A DNA stretch of 8,080 bases from Clostridia bacterium. Its GTDB lineage: Bacteria > Bacillota > Clostridia > Christensenellales > Aristaeellaceae. This document shows positions 1-6,444 of this stretch, piece after piece. Every line of letters begins with the position of its first letter. Position 1 is the first letter of the stretch. Under the pieces are notes generated by a model. It saw only the letters and a program-made list of their open reading frames with translations, searched no databases and was not told the DNA's origin. The stretch is taken from the NCBI GenBank assembly GCA_024404395.1, contig JAKSPZ010000030.1, positions 1 to 8,080 on the forward strand. The letters run 5' to 3'. The translations under genes and the position numbers were made by a program.

Positions 1-286
1 TGGAGGTGGCGGACTCGATGGCGGTGGCGGAGGCGTCCACGGTGGCGATGTGGTCGAGGGTCACATCCACGGCGTCCTCATTGAAGTCCTGATAGCTGAC
101 GCCGGCATCGGGATCGAAGTCCTCGGCGCGGAAGACGGTGGGACGGCGGACGCGGACGGTGTCGCCGATGTTGTGGAGGGACTCGTCAAAGTCGCGATAG
201 ACCAGATTGGGGAAGACCAGATTCTCCTGCAGCAGCGGCAGCGCCTGTCGGGCGATGGTCTTGAGGGTGACGAAGGTATTGGACAT
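1..286 (-). CDS. Major capsid protein, P22-coat-like, N-terminal part (runs off left edge)
   Basis: This is the start of a phage head-shell protein; 95 codons are visible and the rest lies beyond position 1. The visible N-terminus starts MSNTFVTLKTIARQAL, followed by a run with ENLVFPNLVYRDF at residues 21-33, GDTVRVRRPTVF at 41-52 and a later DVTLDHIATVD stretch. This order (an N-terminal helix, a 'NLVYRDF' segment, then a 'GDTV.VR.P..F' strand) is what I know from P22-type coat proteins found in many Bacillota prophages; that assignment is from family memory. The ATG at 286 is preceded by AAAGGAG with a 7-nt gap. It follows the scaffold-like gene by 15 nt and is the expected next gene after portal and scaffold. 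The C-terminal fold cannot be judged. Confidence 0.8.
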   Translation of the reverse strand, partial: MSNTFVTLKTIARQALPLLQENLVFPNLVYRDFDESLHNIGDTVRVRRPTVFRAEDFDPDAGVSYQDFNEDAVDVTLDHIATVDASATAIESATS

Positions 287-301
287 GATGTTGCTCCTTT
301 C

Positions 302-661
302 TCAGCGGGCGAGGGTGCGATAGTATTCCTCGTCGGTCATGGTGTCGGGGTCGGGGGTGTTGTCGGGGGCGGTGGGGGTCGCGCCCTTGAGGCGCTCGTC
401 CACGGCGGCGCGAAGGGCCTCGCGGAAGGCGGCGTCCAGCGCGTCAACGGCGGCGGTCAGGGTCTCCTCGTCGGTCAGGGGCAGGACGGGGAGCAGGGTC
501 TCGGGCAGCTCCTTCGCCTTCAGCAGGTCGATGGCTTTAAGTCTCAGCTCGCGGGTGAGCAGCGCGTTCTCGCGCTCATCCATCTGCGTTTCGGGGGTCA
601 GTCTTGCATCGATCTCCGACGCGATCATGGCGCGGAGGTCTTCGAGGGTCATTTCATTCAC
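302..661 (-). CDS. Small phage scaffold-like protein (DUF4355-like)
   Basis: A 119-residue acidic, helix-rich protein between portal and capsid, the usual position of the head scaffold, which guides capsid assembly and is then removed. The N-terminal half is charged and predicted helical (residues about 4-50, with ENALLTRELRLKAIDLL). It is followed by a 'LP..L.PVLPLTDEETL' segment (about 52-68), a second helix ending in RAAVDERLKG (about 83-92), and a flexible Pro/Asp-rich tail ending MTDEEYYRTLAR. This layout resembles the C-terminal part of DUF4355 scaffolds, but the protein is shorter than the roughly 200 residues I would expect. The start is GTG at 661, because GGAG lies 8 nt upstream; the ATG at 652 would be 17 nt away. 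GTG overlaps the portal stop (GTGA, 4 nt), so translation is probably coupled. It could instead be a small head-decoration protein. Confidence 0.68.
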   Translation of the reverse strand: MNEMTLEDLRAMIASEIDARLTPETQMDERENALLTRELRLKAIDLLKAKELPETLLPVLPLTDEETLTAAVDALDAAFREALRAAVDERLKGATPTAPDNTPDPDTMTDEEYYRTLAR

Positions 662-1848
662 GGTGTATTCTCCTTTCTGTCGTCCTCCTCAACGGGGAGG
701 GCGTGGGTAAAGATGATGCGCACGGCATCGGGGTCGGGCACGGGGATGCCCCGCAGCTTGAGGAAGGCGGCGTAGGCGCGGAGGCGCTGGCGAAGTCCTT
801 CCCTGAACCACTTCTCCTTGATGCGGGTCAGCTGCTCCAGCCCCATGAGCTTGTATCGCAGCGCCACGCCGCTGGCATTGCCCGCGAAGGACTCGTCGGT
901 GAGGTCGGGGATCATGGACAGGCGATGGATGTCCGCGGCGATGGCGTTCTTCAGCACCTCGGTATCCGCCTCGTTGAGCTGCTTGCACAGCCAGCTGGCG
1001 CTGGCCTCGGCGTCGGGCAGCACGAGGACCTTGTCCTCACGGAGCTGGGCGCCGGGGGAACGTCCCCGCTCGTCGGTCTCCATGGTGCAGCCCGACAGCA
1101 GGAGCAGGGCATCCACGAACTGCTGCTTGTCGTTCATGCGGTCGCTCTGGAGGCGGTCGTAGGCCTCGATGAGGCTGAGCACGGGCTCGAAATCGCCCCG
1201 CTCGGACTCGTCGTTCCAGTACTCGATGAGGGGCACGGCGCCGAAGAAGTGGTTGGTCTCCGACAGCTTCTTCCCCACCGCCCCCATGGGCGAGCAGGGA
1301 TAGACGTACTCGGCGGCGGCGGTGAGGACGCGGAGGCGGGCGGCGGTGCGCTTGCCCGTCTCGTCGGCGATGGGCTCCACCAGCATGCCCATGAGGGGGC
1401 GCGCCGCCACGGTGTCGTCGTAGACCACGAAGGCGCGGCGGGGATCCACGGCGGCGGAGCGGGGCTCGGCGTTGTCGTCGGACCAGATCAGCTCCACGCC
1501 CCGCCCGCAGACGGCGGCATTGCGCGCCAGCTCCCCGTCCACGGCGTCGATGTCCGCCGCTTCAAAGGCGGACAGCAGGCGGGACAGGTCGCCGTCGGCT
1601 GCATAGCGCACGGGCTTCCCCAGCAGATACCCCGAGGACACCGCCGTGATCGCCCTTGGGAAGGGGTGGACCAGGCGGTTGTTGGGCATGCCCTCGGGAC
1701 GGGTGCGGTCCAGGATCCCGCTCCGACCGTTGTAGCTGTCGAAGAGGCGGTCCAAACGGCCGCGGTCGACCATGAACTCCGCCAGACAGCTCTCCAGCAG
1801 TCGGCGGGAGGGCTCGCCCCGAAGGCAGTCCCTTGAACGGATGATCAT
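658..1848 (-). CDS. Phage portal protein, SPP1 Gp6-like
   Basis: This 396-residue protein should form the dodecameric ring at the capsid vertex through which the terminase pumps DNA. Landmarks fit the SPP1 Gp6-type portal family: NNRLVHPFPRAI..VSSGYLLGKPV (residues 56-80), CGRGVELIW (114-122), VVYDDT (141-146), HFFGAVPLIEYWND (200-213) with GDFEPVLSLIEAYDRLQSD (218-236), then DLTDESFAGNASGVALRYKL (315-334) and a basic helix KEKWFREGLRQRL (344-356). It is somewhat shorter than SPP1 Gp6 itself (about 500). I chose ATG 1848 because AAAGGAG sits 7 nt upstream; the frame stays open to 1923, but that extension overlaps the terminase gene and lacks phage-like sequence. The ribosome binding site overlaps the terminase stop. 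No Mu F-type minor head gene follows it, unlike the SPP1 order. Confidence 0.93.
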   Translation of the reverse strand: MIIRSRDCLRGEPSRRLLESCLAEFMVDRGRLDRLFDSYNGRSGILDRTRPEGMPNNRLVHPFPRAITAVSSGYLLGKPVRYAADGDLSRLLSAFEAADIDAVDGELARNAAVCGRGVELIWSDDNAEPRSAAVDPRRAFVVYDDTVAARPLMGMLVEPIADETGKRTAARLRVLTAAAEYVYPCSPMGAVGKKLSETNHFFGAVPLIEYWNDESERGDFEPVLSLIEAYDRLQSDRMNDKQQFVDALLLLSGCTMETDERGRSPGAQLREDKVLVLPDAEASASWLCKQLNEADTEVLKNAIAADIHRLSMIPDLTDESFAGNASGVALRYKLMGLEQLTRIKEKWFREGLRQRLRAYAAFLKLRGIPVPDPDAVRIIFTHALPVEEDDRKENTP

Positions 1849-1861
1849 TGTTTCTCTCCTT

Positions 1862-3118
1862 TCAGAACAGTGGATTTTGGCTTGTCCGCGCGGCTTTGGC
1901 GCGGATGACGGGACCGAGGGCATAGCGCAGGGCGTCGATGGTGTGATTGTCCCGATCGGGGATCTCGGGGATCACATTGCCCTCGTTGTCCCGCCGATAG
2001 CGGGCGTTGACCAGCTCCCGTCGGGCGACGGGACAGCGGACGGGATCGATGACGATCTCCGCCTGCTCCTGCAGCCAGCGAATGCCCTGCTTCACCGAGC
2101 CCGGTCCCTTCTTCGCCGCCACCGCCTTCACACCGCCGCGGCGGAGGGCGTCGATGAGGCGGGGATCGGCGCCGTCGCAGCGGACGATGTCCCCCTTCGC
2201 CCGACTGCGAATGATGCGGGTCAGCTCGTCGGCGGGGACGCGGGTGGCGACGAACTCGTCCGTGATGCACAGTCGGCGGCGGCGGGGGTCGTAGGTGGCG
2301 CGGACAAAGGCGTCGGGGTCGGCGGCAAAGCCGAAGTCCAGCCCGCAGTAGGCGACGGCGGCCAGATCGTCTCGGTCGGGAACAGCTATGCGGAGGTTGT
2401 CGAAGACCTCGTCGCCGATGCCCGTGACCTCGCCCAAATACATCTGCCGATAGAGCAGCGGGCGGGCGGTCTTCTGCCGCTCCGCCTCGGCGATGAAGCT
2501 CTCACCCAGCCAGCCTTCGGGCATGTCAAGGTAGGTGCTGTAGTGGGTGAAGCGCCCCTGCATCAATTCGGCGGCGCTCTGGTTGACCCAGTGGGCGGCG
2601 TCGGCGGGCGGGTTGTAGGTGCAGAAGGTCACGGGGCGGAAGTCGGCGGAACCGCGAAAGGCGGAGGCGCGGACGGTGAGGATGTCGGTGAGCGCCGAGA
2701 ATTCCGACATCTCCTCGAACCACAGATAGCCGAAGACCCCTCGGGACAGCTTCAGGGACTTGGTCTTTCCCGGGTCGTCGGCGCCTCGGAAGAGGATGCG
2801 CTGCCCCGTGCGCAGGTTCTCGATCTCCGGCGGCGACAGCTTCGGGCGGTATTCCTTGTTCAGCCCCAGCCGATCCACCGCCCAGAGCATCTGCTCAAAG
2901 ACGCTCTCCCGCAGGGTCGCCCCCACGCGGCGGAGGATGAGGGCGTTGGCGTCGGGATGGCGGATCATGCCAAGCAATATCTCCAGCGCCACAAAGCTGG
3001 ACTTGCCCGAGCCGCGTCCGCCGCTGAGCCAGATCTCATCGTATGATTGGTCCCGCAGGGCTCGGTGGACGGGCTGTAAGGCGGGGGCGATGAGGTCACT
3101 GAGCCGTACCGTCGACAT
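1862..3118 (-). CDS. terL: Terminase large subunit, PBSX-like family
   Basis: The packaging motor and headful nuclease, 418 residues, apparently full length. The N-terminal ATPase has Walker A GGRGSGKSS (residues 33-41), Walker B YLWFEE (131-136) with the catalytic glutamate in FEE, and the coupling-type motif TYNPP (167-171). The strings FEQMLWAVDRLG and FRGADDPGKTKSL match PBSX-type terminases as I know them. The C-terminal RNase H-like nuclease shows its acidic positions: D261 in GLDFGFAADPDA, D315 in CDGADPR, and D395 in DNHTIDALRYA. The start at 3118 has no clear ribosome binding site, but it overlaps the upstream small gene by 23 nt, so coupled translation is likely. No frameshift or missing catalytic residue is visible, so the protein itself looks functional. 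Confidence 0.96.
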   Translation of the reverse strand: MSTVRLSDLIAPALQPVHRALRDQSYDEIWLSGGRGSGKSSFVALEILLGMIRHPDANALILRRVGATLRESVFEQMLWAVDRLGLNKEYRPKLSPPEIENLRTGQRILFRGADDPGKTKSLKLSRGVFGYLWFEEMSEFSALTDILTVRASAFRGSADFRPVTFCTYNPPADAAHWVNQSAAELMQGRFTHYSTYLDMPEGWLGESFIAEAERQKTARPLLYRQMYLGEVTGIGDEVFDNLRIAVPDRDDLAAVAYCGLDFGFAADPDAFVRATYDPRRRRLCITDEFVATRVPADELTRIIRSRAKGDIVRCDGADPRLIDALRRGGVKAVAAKKGPGSVKQGIRWLQEQAEIVIDPVRCPVARRELVNARYRRDNEGNVIPEIPDRDNHTIDALRYALGPVIRAKAARTSQNPLF

Positions 3119-3278
3119 CGTCCACGATCACCGTCGGTCCCTCGGGCGCCGTCGGCTTTTCGGTGAAGAGCCCCAGCCGCTTGCCCAGCAGCTCCGCCGC
3201 CTTCAGCGCCCCCGTGCCCGAACCCTCCCGCATGACCGCCGAGAGAAATTCAAGGATCTCCTTTTCATCCGCGATCAT
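3096..3278 (-). CDS. Short terminase-small-subunit-like protein
   Basis: A 60-residue protein directly upstream of the large terminase and overlapping it by 23 nt, the position of the DNA-recognising small subunit. Visible are an acidic helix (ADEKEILEFLSAVM, residues 3-16) and LKAAELLGKRLGLFTEK (28-44). The latter resembles the oligomerisation/C-terminal part of Bacillota small terminases, where 'KAAELLGKR..LFT' recurs. The N-terminal helix-turn-helix that normally recognises DNA is absent, and the protein is less than half the usual length. I chose ATG 3278 because AAAGGAG ends 8 nt upstream; the in-frame GTG at 3287 lies inside that ribosome binding site. It is the first gene of the leftward operon, 17 nt inside the palindromic operator. 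It may be a reduced subunit or a truncated remnant. Confidence 0.6.
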   Translation of the reverse strand: MIADEKEILEFLSAVMREGSGTGALKAAELLGKRLGLFTEKPTAPEGPTVIVDDVDGTAQ

Positions 3279-3295
3279 CGTTCTCACTCCTTTCT

Positions 3296-3312
3296 CGGTT
3301 AATTATTAACCG
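3296..3312. promoter_or_regulatory. Perfect palindromic operator for the divergent repressor
   Basis: CGGTTAAT-T-ATTAACCG is a perfect 8+1+8 inverted repeat. It lies just downstream of the predicted leftward start point and 2 nt from the AAAGGAG of the small terminase gene, where a bound protein would block the packaging operon. The same half-site recurs four more times before the repressor gene. Assigning it to the XRE/S24 repressor is inference from position and repetition. Confidence 0.75.
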
Positions 3313-3325
3313 CGTCGCAGCTCAT

Positions 3326-3354
3326 AAGATACCACTGTACGGTTAATTCGTCAA
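3326..3354 (-). promoter_or_regulatory. Leftward promoter for the packaging/head operon
   Basis: On the minus strand, TTGACG (3354-3349) is followed by an exact 17-nt spacer and TATCTT (3331-3326). The -35 is near consensus and the -10 is weaker (4 of 6). A CGGTTAAT half-site (3340-3347) fills much of the spacer, and the perfect palindrome lies just downstream of the expected start point near 3319. Both placements suit repression by the neighbouring regulator. Confidence 0.62.
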
Positions 3355-3411
3355 GTAAAACAACGGTTAATTTTCCCGTATACGGTTAATCATTATTGCA
3401 ATGCGGTTATC
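3340..3411 (+). repeat. Directly repeated CGGTTAAT half-sites in the divergent control region
   Basis: CGGTTAAT occurs at 3340-3347, 3364-3371 and 3383-3390, with a one-base variant CGGTTATC at 3404-3411; start-to-start distances are 24, 19 and 21 bp. They match one arm of the palindrome at 3296-3312. The first lies in the spacer of the leftward promoter and the last in the spacer of the repressor promoter. The site at 3364 sits in an imperfect palindrome (ACGGTTAATTTTCCCGT); the others have poor second arms. They are probably graded-affinity operators that balance repression of the two promoters. Confidence 0.7.
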
Positions 3412-3424
3412 GGCGTGGTACAAT
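3396..3424 (+). promoter_or_regulatory. Promoter of the repressor and downstream operon
   Basis: TTGCAA (3396-3401), a 17-nt spacer and TACAAT (3419-3424) make a strong sigma-A-like promoter, with a start point expected near 3431. The CGGTTATC half-site sits in the spacer and an exact CGGTTAAT ends 5 nt before the -35, so autoregulation is likely. Confidence 0.75.
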
Positions 3425-3454
3425 AGCCGTGATATGATATTGTGAGGTGATCCT

Positions 3455-4069
3455 GTGGAGCTCCGTGAAAAACTGGCCCGACTGAAGGGCGGTGCGGGAC
3501 TGACCACCGAAAAGCTCAGCGCATTGAGCGGCGTCCCCCGTGGGACTATCAACAAGCTGCTCAACGGCGAGACCAAGAATCCCACCTTCCAGACCCTTTC
3601 CCGACTGGCGAAGGCGCTGTCCTGTCCCACCGAGATGCTGACGGGCGATGTGCCCGCCCTGCCTGAGGACGAGAACATCCTGTCGGTGACCACCCGCCGC
3701 GTGCCCCTGCTGGGCGAGATCGCCGCGGGCGTGCCCATCGAGTGCCGTCAGGAGGAAGAGGTCCTCACCTGTGACGAATCCATCCCCTGCGATTTCGCCC
3801 TCCGCGTCCGCGGCGATTCCATGATCGGCGCCCGCATCCTGGACGGCGACATCGTCTTCATCCGCCAGCAGGACGATGTGGACGACGGCACCATCGCGGC
3901 GGTGTGGATCGACGGCGACACCACTTTGAAGCGGGTGTACCACATCCGCGACGGCGTACAGCTCATCAGTGAAAATCCCCGCTACGCCCCCATGATCTTC
4001 AGCTATCCCGACTGCGAGCGCATCCGCATCCTCGGTCGGGCAGTGGGCTTCCAGAGCCGCATCCTGTGA
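3455..4069 (+). CDS. XRE-type HTH / S24 peptidase repressor (CI/LexA-like)
   Basis: A 204-residue phage-type repressor. Residues about 5-63 form an XRE helix-turn-helix (TTEKLSALSGVPRGTINKLL, 17-36, spans the recognition region). Residues about 83-200 form an S24/LexA-type self-cleavage domain: the scissile pair is Ala91-Gly92 in LLGEIAAGVPI, the nucleophile Ser122 in RGDSMIG, and the general base Lys159 in TLKR. In this family, RecA-stimulated cleavage during DNA damage relieves repression. Cellular LexA has a winged helix instead of an XRE domain, so this is a phage- or element-type regulator. GTG 3455 is the start, preceded by the strong site GAGGTGATC; an earlier in-frame ATG at 3434 soon hits a stop. 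It is transcribed divergently from the packaging genes, and its stop overlaps the next gene. Confidence 0.93.
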   Translation: MELREKLARLKGGAGLTTEKLSALSGVPRGTINKLLNGETKNPTFQTLSRLAKALSCPTEMLTGDVPALPEDENILSVTTRRVPLLGEIAAGVPIECRQEEEVLTCDESIPCDFALRVRGDSMIGARILDGDIVFIRQQDDVDDGTIAAVWIDGDTTLKRVYHIRDGVQLISENPRYAPMIFSYPDCERIRILGRAVGFQSRIL

Positions 4070-4734
4070 TGACCGCGTCTCTGCTGATCACCGCGGCACA
4101 GATCGCGGAATACATCGGCACCGTGGCCTTCGCGGTGTCGGGAGCCATGTGCGCCATCGATCGCGAGCTGGATCTGTTCGGCGTACTGCTTCTGGGCATC
4201 ATCACCGCCACGGGCGGCGGCATGCTGAGGGACGTCATCCTCGGCGCCACGCCCCCCGCCGCCTTCATCGATCCCGTCTATGTCCTGACGGCGGCCATCG
4301 TCTCCCTCCTCGTCTTCCTCGTCGCCTACATCCGACCCGAGCGCTATTCGCGCACCCATGAGACCGTCGATCGGCGCATCGATATCTTCGACGCCATCGG
4401 CCTCGGCATCTTCGCCGTCACCGGCGCGGAGGCGGCCATGGCGGCGGGTCACGGCGACAACCTGTTCCTCTGCGTGTTCATGGGCATGAACACCGCGGTG
4501 GGCGGCGGCATCCTGCGGGACATCCTGTCCATGCGGGTGCCCATGGTGCTGGTCAAGCACGTGTACGCCCTCGCCGCCATCATCGGCGCCCTCGCCTTCT
4601 GCCTGCTGGTGAGGTGCCTGCCCCCCGCCCTTGCCATGTTCCTCGCCGCCGGGGTGACCTTCGTCATCCGCCGTCTGGCGGTGCGCTTCAACTGGAACCT
4701 GCCCAAGGTGCGGCAGATACAAAACGGAAAGTGA
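4069..4734 (+). CDS. TRIC/YadS-family (UPF0126) membrane protein
   Basis: A 221-residue, very hydrophobic inner-membrane protein with about seven membrane segments. It contains the family's internal duplication: two similar halves each carrying a glycine triplet before RD, ATGGGMLRDVILG (about 46-58) and AVGGGILRDIL (about 143-153). Bacterial members of this family are related to trimeric intracellular cation channels; the ion carried by this one is unknown. The ATG at 4069 shares its A with the repressor stop (TGATG), and an in-frame GTG at 4066 is an alternative start one codon earlier. There is no ribosome binding site of its own, so translation should depend on ribosomes finishing the repressor. 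That tie to a phage-type repressor is unexpected for a housekeeping channel. Confidence 0.9.
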   Translation: MTASLLITAAQIAEYIGTVAFAVSGAMCAIDRELDLFGVLLLGIITATGGGMLRDVILGATPPAAFIDPVYVLTAAIVSLLVFLVAYIRPERYSRTHETVDRRIDIFDAIGLGIFAVTGAEAAMAAGHGDNLFLCVFMGMNTAVGGGILRDILSMRVPMVLVKHVYALAAIIGALAFCLLVRCLPPALAMFLAAGVTFVIRRLAVRFNWNLPKVRQIQNGK

Positions 4735-4743
4735 GCAATTGCA

Positions 4744-5868
4744 ATGAAGATATCCAAAGCCGACGCCCTGCAGTGGTTTGAGTTCTTCGCCTCTCTGGAC
4801 CCCGAAGAGGGACTCATGCCCCGACAGGAGGAGATCGCACTGGCGGTCATGAGCCAGATCGAGGTCGCCGAGGAGGCCCGCGTCCAAAAGCTGCGGGACG
4901 CCATCCCCGACCTGCACGTCATGGACGGCCGCACCACCTTCGTGGGCGATCCCGATAAGTTCCCCAAGGGCTGCAAGTCCTGCCTGTCCGGCACGGGACT
5001 GAGCGCCATCCGCAAGACCAACCGCTGCAACCTCCGCTGCAAGTTCTGCTACGACTTCGGCGAGATGGAATGCCAGCCCCCCATCGGCGAAGGTCTGTGG
5101 GAGATCGGCGGCGGTCGCTATCGCGAGGAGGACGCCGAGCTGCTGCTCACCGTCTCCAACCGCCCCACCGGCATCTGCTACGTGTACCTCGAGCCCTTCC
5201 TCGAGATCGAGAAGTACTACGGCATCATCCGCCGCTTCCATGAAGCCGGCATCGGTCAGCACCTGTACACCAACGGCACCCTGTGCACCGAGGAGAACCT
5301 CAAGGCACTGGGCGAGGCGGGTCTGGACGAGCTGCGGTTCAACCTGGGCGCCTCGGGCGTTGCGGACAAGGTCATCGACTCTATCGCCATGGCGAAGAAG
5401 TACATCCCCCGCGTGGGCATCGAAACGCCCATGACGTTGGAGTACTGGGAGCTGTTCCATCAGAAGAAGGACAGGATCCTCGCAACGGGCGTGGACTTCA
5501 TGAACAGCGCGGAACTGCACCTCAATCCCAACAACATCGACAACTACTACGGCGAGCCCCTGTACATGTACCGCCGCGGCTACATCTCCCCCATCTGGAG
5601 CCACGAGCTCACCCTGAAGCTCATGGCGGAGGCGTCGGAAGAGAAGTGGCACTGCGTGGTCCACGACTGCTGCAACCGCACCAAGTTCGCCCGCGACCTG
5701 AACATGCGCGCCAAGGAAGGCGCATGGTTCGGCGCCACCGCTTACGGCAGCGAGTTCCCCATGATCCCCTTCGAATACTTCCTGCCCATCCTGAGAGACC
5801 CCGACTTCACCTTCGTTGAAGAAGAGCCCCTGCCCGAAGGCTACGGCATCGGCGACTGTGTCCTGTAA
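4744..5868 (+). CDS. Radical SAM enzyme of unassigned function
   Basis: A 374-residue cytosolic enzyme with the radical SAM cluster motif C95-x3-C99-x2-C102 (RCNLRCKFCYDFGE), whose three cysteines hold the 4Fe-4S cluster that cleaves S-adenosylmethionine. Later barrel strands are visible at YVYLEPFLEI (147-156), HLYTNGTL (173-180), ELRFNLGAS (196-204) and GIETPMT (225-231). Extra cysteines stand out: a GCKSC pair (C77, C80) before the motif, and C304 plus HDCCNR (C309, C310) after the barrel, possibly for a second cluster. The roughly 75-residue N-terminus is helical and unplaced. I do not recognise the substrate. It begins 9 nt after the TRIC gene with only a weak ribosome binding site (GTGAG, 8 nt upstream), as expected inside an operon. 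Confidence 0.88.
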   Translation: MKISKADALQWFEFFASLDPEEGLMPRQEEIALAVMSQIEVAEEARVQKLRDAIPDLHVMDGRTTFVGDPDKFPKGCKSCLSGTGLSAIRKTNRCNLRCKFCYDFGEMECQPPIGEGLWEIGGGRYREEDAELLLTVSNRPTGICYVYLEPFLEIEKYYGIIRRFHEAGIGQHLYTNGTLCTEENLKALGEAGLDELRFNLGASGVADKVIDSIAMAKKYIPRVGIETPMTLEYWELFHQKKDRILATGVDFMNSAELHLNPNNIDNYYGEPLYMYRRGYISPIWSHELTLKLMAEASEEKWHCVVHDCCNRTKFARDLNMRAKEGAWFGATAYGSEFPMIPFEYFLPILRDPDFTFVEEEPLPEGYGIGDCVL

Positions 5869-5889
5869 AATCGAAAGGAGAATGTTCCC

Positions 5890-6444
5890 ATGAATGAAAA
5901 GAAAAAGGCTATGCTCAAATTCATGCGCTACCCCATGGTCCTGCAGGTGATGGGCGTCCTCATGCTCATCGGCGGCGCCGTTGACACCACCCTCAGCATC
6001 AAGCATCAGCGCGACAGCTTCGATATCCTGCTGGCCGTGCTGGTCCTCATCTGCGGCGTCTACCTCACCGTCCGCCACACCCGCCAGTTCCTCTCCCTCC
6101 GCAAGGACCTCGCCGCCTATGAGGCCAAGGGCGAATTGGAGAACGTGGTCAACGACTTCGCCGCGGGCAAGGCCTATCTGGGCAATCAGATGACCGTGGG
6201 CGAGACCTACGTCTTCTCCGTTGGCGGACGCCGCGTGCTCCCCGCCTCCGAGCTCACCCACGTCACCGTCAAGAAGTCCACCAGCTTCTTCACCGGCTTC
6301 CCCCAGATGATGGTCGGCATGACCAAGGACGGCACCGTCACTCTGGCGGGTCTGTCCAAGAGCGTGCTGTCCACCGACATCATGTCCGGCGCCAAGGCCC
6401 TCCGCCGCCGCAACCCCAACATCGAGTTCCACCTCGGTCTGTGA
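5890..6444 (+). CDS. Unassigned membrane protein with two TM helices and a cytosolic C-terminal domain
   Basis: I do not recognise this 184-residue protein. A basic N-terminus (MNEKKKAML) leads into two membrane helices, about residues 15-34 and 44-62, separated by a short loop with KHQRDS. The following HTRQFLSLRK is basic, which would place both ends in the cytosol by the positive-inside rule. The rest (about 70-184) looks like a small soluble alpha/beta domain with alternating strand-like segments (ETYVFSVGGRRVLPASELTHVTV, reported in part) and a final helix AKALRRRN. It could be a PH-like fold as in some Bacillota two-helix membrane proteins, but this is only a guess. The ATG at 5890 has AAAGGAG 9 nt upstream, the best ribosome binding site in this operon, so it may be made at a higher level than its neighbours. 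Confidence 0.75.
   Translation: MNEKKKAMLKFMRYPMVLQVMGVLMLIGGAVDTTLSIKHQRDSFDILLAVLVLICGVYLTVRHTRQFLSLRKDLAAYEAKGELENVVNDFAAGKAYLGNQMTVGETYVFSVGGRRVLPASELTHVTVKKSTSFFTGFPQMMVGMTKDGTVTLAGLSKSVLSTDIMSGAKALRRRNPNIEFHLGL

Noticed and set aside
1846..1923. A longer portal protein starting at 1923
   Set aside because: The added 25 residues overlap the end of the terminase gene and do not look like a portal N-terminus; a good ribosome binding site precedes ATG 1848.
604..3046. Long plus-strand open frames (604-1836 and 1772-3046) opposite portal and terminase
   Set aside because: They lie over two clearly identified phage genes on the other strand, show no family motif, and are Gly/Val/Ala-rich in the way complementary frames of GC-rich genes are.
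3276..3287. GTG at 3287 as start of the small terminase-like gene
   Set aside because: This GTG overlaps the AAAGGAG ribosome binding site, which is correctly spaced for the ATG at 3278.
3296..3411. A CRISPR-like repeat array or plasmid-type iterons
   Set aside because: The repeated unit is only 8 bp with 19-24 bp periods, lies inside two divergent promoters, and has no cas or replication gene next to it; operators explain it better.
3455..4069. Cellular LexA
   Set aside because: The S24 domain fits, but the N-terminus is an XRE-type helix-turn-helix rather than LexA's winged helix, and the repeated sites beside it are not LexA boxes.
4003..6432. An 809-codon open frame on the minus strand opposite the TRIC, radical SAM and membrane protein genes
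   Set aside because: The plus-strand genes have recognisable motifs, ribosome binding sites and operon spacing. The antisense frame reads as low-complexity Gly/Ala/Val/Asp/His-rich sequence, typical of the shadow of GC-rich codons.
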